Assembly (NCBI RefSeq): GCF_014850975.1
Contig: NZ_JACXST010000002.1
Coordinates: 1,674,001-1,738,000, forward strand
Direction: 5' to 3'
DNA length: 64,000 nucleotides
Source: Methylomonas fluvii
Lineage (GTDB): Bacteria > Pseudomonadota > Gammaproteobacteria > Methylococcales > Methylomonadaceae
Shown here: positions 62,212-64,000 of the stretch, piece after piece
How positions within the stretch are numbered: the first letter of the stretch is position 1
Layout: each line of letters begins with the position of its first letter
Made by a program: the position numbers and the translations under genes
The notes under the pieces: model-generated
Seen by the model: only the letters and a program-made list of their open reading frames with translations
Told to the model about the DNA's origin: nothing
The model's database searches: none

Positions 62212-62889
62212 ATGGCAGAAATACAGGTACGAGAAAAAAGCAAGCGACCTCATATCAGTCGGCCGATATTTGAGCGCACATTTAACATCAACAGCGAACA
62301 AGCCATCCGCGTCATCCGTAACAGCTACAACCGGTTGATGGTTTCGTTGTATGCGATCGACGTGATCCTGCGCATCATCGGTCGGGAAGAAACCGTCGAT
62401 GAAATCGAAAGCATCGTCGGTCAGATGATTGCCGAATGCGCGGAGCAACTGCAGCAGGAAAAACTACGGTTAGAAAAACTCAAGGCCGACAATGGCATCA
62501 CCGAAACGCCGACGTACACGCACCCCAGGGAATTTGTGGCAAAAATCGCCTCGCCGCAGATTGCACAGTTCGTCGAGTTGATTCGATTGCTGGATCAATT
62601 GATGATTGTGATGGACACCTTGTGGCTATGCCAGGTCATCTCCAACAAACACTGCATTGATGCCCGTTACCAGTGGCAGCAACGGTTGCAGCGGCTAGCC
62701 AATAAAATTGTGACAATGGAAAGGCATGCGCATCAAGCAGCGTATGAACAAGGCCATGGTGAAGAGGTAAGATTGGCTCGGCAAGAGTCAGGACTGTTGG
62801 CTGAGCCGGAACGAATCTCAGAAGACGAGGATTCAATGGTTGATGACAATGAATTATCTCCGAGTTCGGAAAAGGTCGGCGATCAATGA
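62212..62889 (+). CDS. DUF1845/AcaB-like element protein
   Basis: A 225-aa protein transcribed away from ssb. HPREFVAKIASPQIAQFVELIRLLDQLMIVMDTLWLCQVIS resembles the DUF1845 (AcaB/PFL_4669) proteins found on integrating conjugative elements. An N-terminal helical region (QAIRVIRNSYNRLMVSLYAID) precedes it and an acidic tail follows. ATG 62212 sits eight bases after AGGT; an ATG at 62194 is possible. AcaB-type proteins are thought to act in gene control of the element. The assignment rests on pattern only. Confidence 0.6.
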   Translation: MAEIQVREKSKRPHISRPIFERTFNINSEQAIRVIRNSYNRLMVSLYAIDVILRIIGREETVDEIESIVGQMIAECAEQLQQEKLRLEKLKADNGITETPTYTHPREFVAKIASPQIAQFVELIRLLDQLMIVMDTLWLCQVISNKHCIDARYQWQQRLQRLANKIVTMERHAHQAAYEQGHGEEVRLARQESGLLAEPERISEDEDSMVDDNELSPSSEKVGDQ

Positions 62890-63086
62890 CTGCTAATGCC
62901 AATGAAATATGCTTGAGGGTGCCGTTATCCGAACAGGAGGCTTGGGATTTGGCGCAATTTCTAAAGCGAACTGGATTTGCTGATTTTCGTAGTCAGGCTG
63001 CCGATGACGAGGAGGCCTATCGCATGCAGGCCGTGGCCGAAATGATTAGAAGAAACTTGGAAGTACATGGGATAAATCCGAGGTAA
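62886..63086 (+). CDS. Hypothetical 66-aa protein
   Basis: A small acidic protein (LRVPLSEQEAWDLAQFLKRTGF, then AADDEEAYRMQAVAEMIRRNL), mostly helical. The start overlaps the stop of the DUF1845-like gene by 4 bp, indicating coupled translation. Plasmid and element genomes often carry such short helical proteins after AcaB-like genes, but I do not recognise a family. The following gap (63087-63300) has a CCGGT/ACCGG hairpin near 63120 and no gene. Confidence 0.6.
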   Translation: MTANANEICLRVPLSEQEAWDLAQFLKRTGFADFRSQAADDEEAYRMQAVAEMIRRNLEVHGINPR

Positions 63087-63300
63087 CACTGAAATGTTAA
63101 CAAGCACACTTTTTACAAACCCCGGTCATACAACCGGATTCATAATTATTGACACCTATACATGACAATAATTTGAGTCAAATGCTAATTTCGGTCGATG
63201 AAAGTGTCATAAGAAGCGCTAATCATTGTATTGGCGGAGCGCCTCTTATAATGAGTTGAGTCATCCTCCCTGGACCAATTACTGGCTGGTTCATCAGGCC

Positions 63301-64000
63301 TCATTCACCGATCAATTTTTTGATGCTGTCTTTACTGATTGTTGAAAGTGTCAGCTTTTTAATTTCCTTGGCTTTCAAATCTATGGCCTGGGTTTTACCC
63401 AGTTCCAGTAGCTTAGCGATAACCAGTTTGTCGGATTTCAATAAAAAATCCTTGAGTGTCATTTTTTTTACACGAACGGCATCGAGGCCACCTTTAGCCT
63501 TTTCGGTATGAACCAATCCCATGACCATAAAATAGGCAAATGCTTTGTTCACGGTCGTTTTGCTAATGTTCGAGTCGGTCTTATGGCAAAGACCGAATAA
63601 GGTCGTTCTAAACTGTGCCGGATCAGGACAGACGTCCTTCAAAGCCACGGCGTGTTTGTAAATTGTTTTTAGTATATCGGCATGGTCTGGCAGCGCATTG
63701 TGTTTTTTCAGCAGGGCTTTATAGCCCTCCGCGCTGGCAACGACGTCGGTTTTTTTTGTCGGTTGGATCGGCTTTGCCAGACTGGCGAAATTAACTGTAC
63801 CGCTTTTGCTGACTTCAATGGCGTCGTTGGCGTTTAGATAATCGGTAAACGTTTTAAAGCCGTAATGCTTTTCGTCGAAGTCGGCTGCATGCTGCTTGAG
63901 GAAAGTCTTGATTTGCGAGGCATTGATCGGTGTGGTCGAGGCCTTCAAGTGGGCAATGACTAATTCATCAGCCTTAGCCAGCGTAAGCGTTGCTTGGGAA
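63301..64000 (-). CDS. OST-HTH/LOTUS-domain protein, 5' part beyond the window (probable NYN-domain protein)
   Basis: The frame is open to the window edge, so at least 233 residues are present and the start is missing. DELVIAHLKASTTPINASQIKTFL followed by YGFKTFTDYLNANDAIEVSKSGTVNF is an OST-HTH (LOTUS) domain. A helical second half with FRTTLFGLCHKTDSNISKTTVNKAFAYFMV is a further winged-helix-like segment. In bacteria OST-HTH domains usually follow an NYN/LabA-type ribonuclease domain, which would lie outside. TTG 63948 as start would cut the domain and is unlikely. Confidence 0.72.
   Translation of the reverse strand, partial: SQATLTLAKADELVIAHLKASTTPINASQIKTFLKQHAADFDEKHYGFKTFTDYLNANDAIEVSKSGTVNFASLAKPIQPTKKTDVVASAEGYKALLKKHNALPDHADILKTIYKHAVALKDVCPDPAQFRTTLFGLCHKTDSNISKTTVNKAFAYFMVMGLVHTEKAKGGLDAVRVKKMTLKDFLLKSDKLVIAKLLELGKTQAIDLKAKEIKKLTLSTISKDSIKKLIGE

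Overview
The window looks like chromosomal accessory DNA from a gammaproteobacterium. This rests on the tRNA-His style, the RecT/Bet-SSB-CobS/CobT-RadC gene set known from SXT/R391-type elements, and the cell-surface genes. A methanotroph of the Methylococcales is a guess from the look of the proteins, not something the DNA proves. No rRNA, complete tRNA or CRISPR array is visible.

Region 1 (1-30.1 kb, almost all minus strand) is a surface-polysaccharide locus. It opens with MBOAT O-acetyltransferase, SGNH hydrolase, carbamoyltransferase, a 50-aa DUF5989 protein and SxtJ. A family-2 glycosyltransferase and an AT3-SGNH acyltransferase follow, separated by insertion sequences. A tightly overlapping set comes next: two glycosyltransferase-like proteins, two sulfotransferase-like proteins, and Wzt/Wzm ABC export. 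Last are Nudix, SDR epimerase, GmhA-like, HddC-like and HddA-like enzymes of an activated heptose, a DegT/ColD-like enzyme with His in place of the PLP lysine, a split transketolase and a B12/radical SAM protein. Together these would make, modify and export an unusual sugar polymer.

Region 2 (30.1-34.7 kb) is an insertion-sequence graveyard: a truncated IS5, a broken orfA split by an IS3 element with a 3-bp target duplication, a second inverted and truncated IS3, and a tyrosine integrase lacking its N-terminus. It ends at a 46-bp fragment identical in layout to the 3' half of tRNA-His, a probable attachment scar.

Region 3 (35-45.8 kb) is a cargo or defence block. An AbiE type IV toxin-antitoxin pair sits behind a perfect 15-bp inverted-repeat operator. 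Next is a minus-strand group (WYL regulator, unknown protein, HIRAN protein, two tiny proteins). Divergent from it is an RNA-repair operon: MerR-like regulator, VIT-VWA protein, P-loop polynucleotide-kinase-like protein, Thg1-like 3'-5' polymerase and RtcB ligase.

Region 4 (46-64 kb) is the backbone of an integrative/conjugative element: RadC, GHKL ATPase, DUF4942 methyltransferase, CobT-like VWA, DUF3150, WGR-like, CobS-like AAA+, YqaJ exonuclease, Bet, SSB, a DUF1845/AcaB-like protein and a partial OST-HTH protein.

The most striking signal is in Region 4. At least 13 minus-strand genes are each preceded by a leader hairpin of one architecture: a long outer stem whose sequence changes from gene to gene but stays complementary, an internal loop, an inner C3-4/G3-4 stem, often a U-run, then a strong RBS. 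Three of these leaders also carry an ~80-bp three-hairpin module with compensatory base changes. This reads as a repeated RNA regulator of the element, possibly related to the published radC RNA motif.
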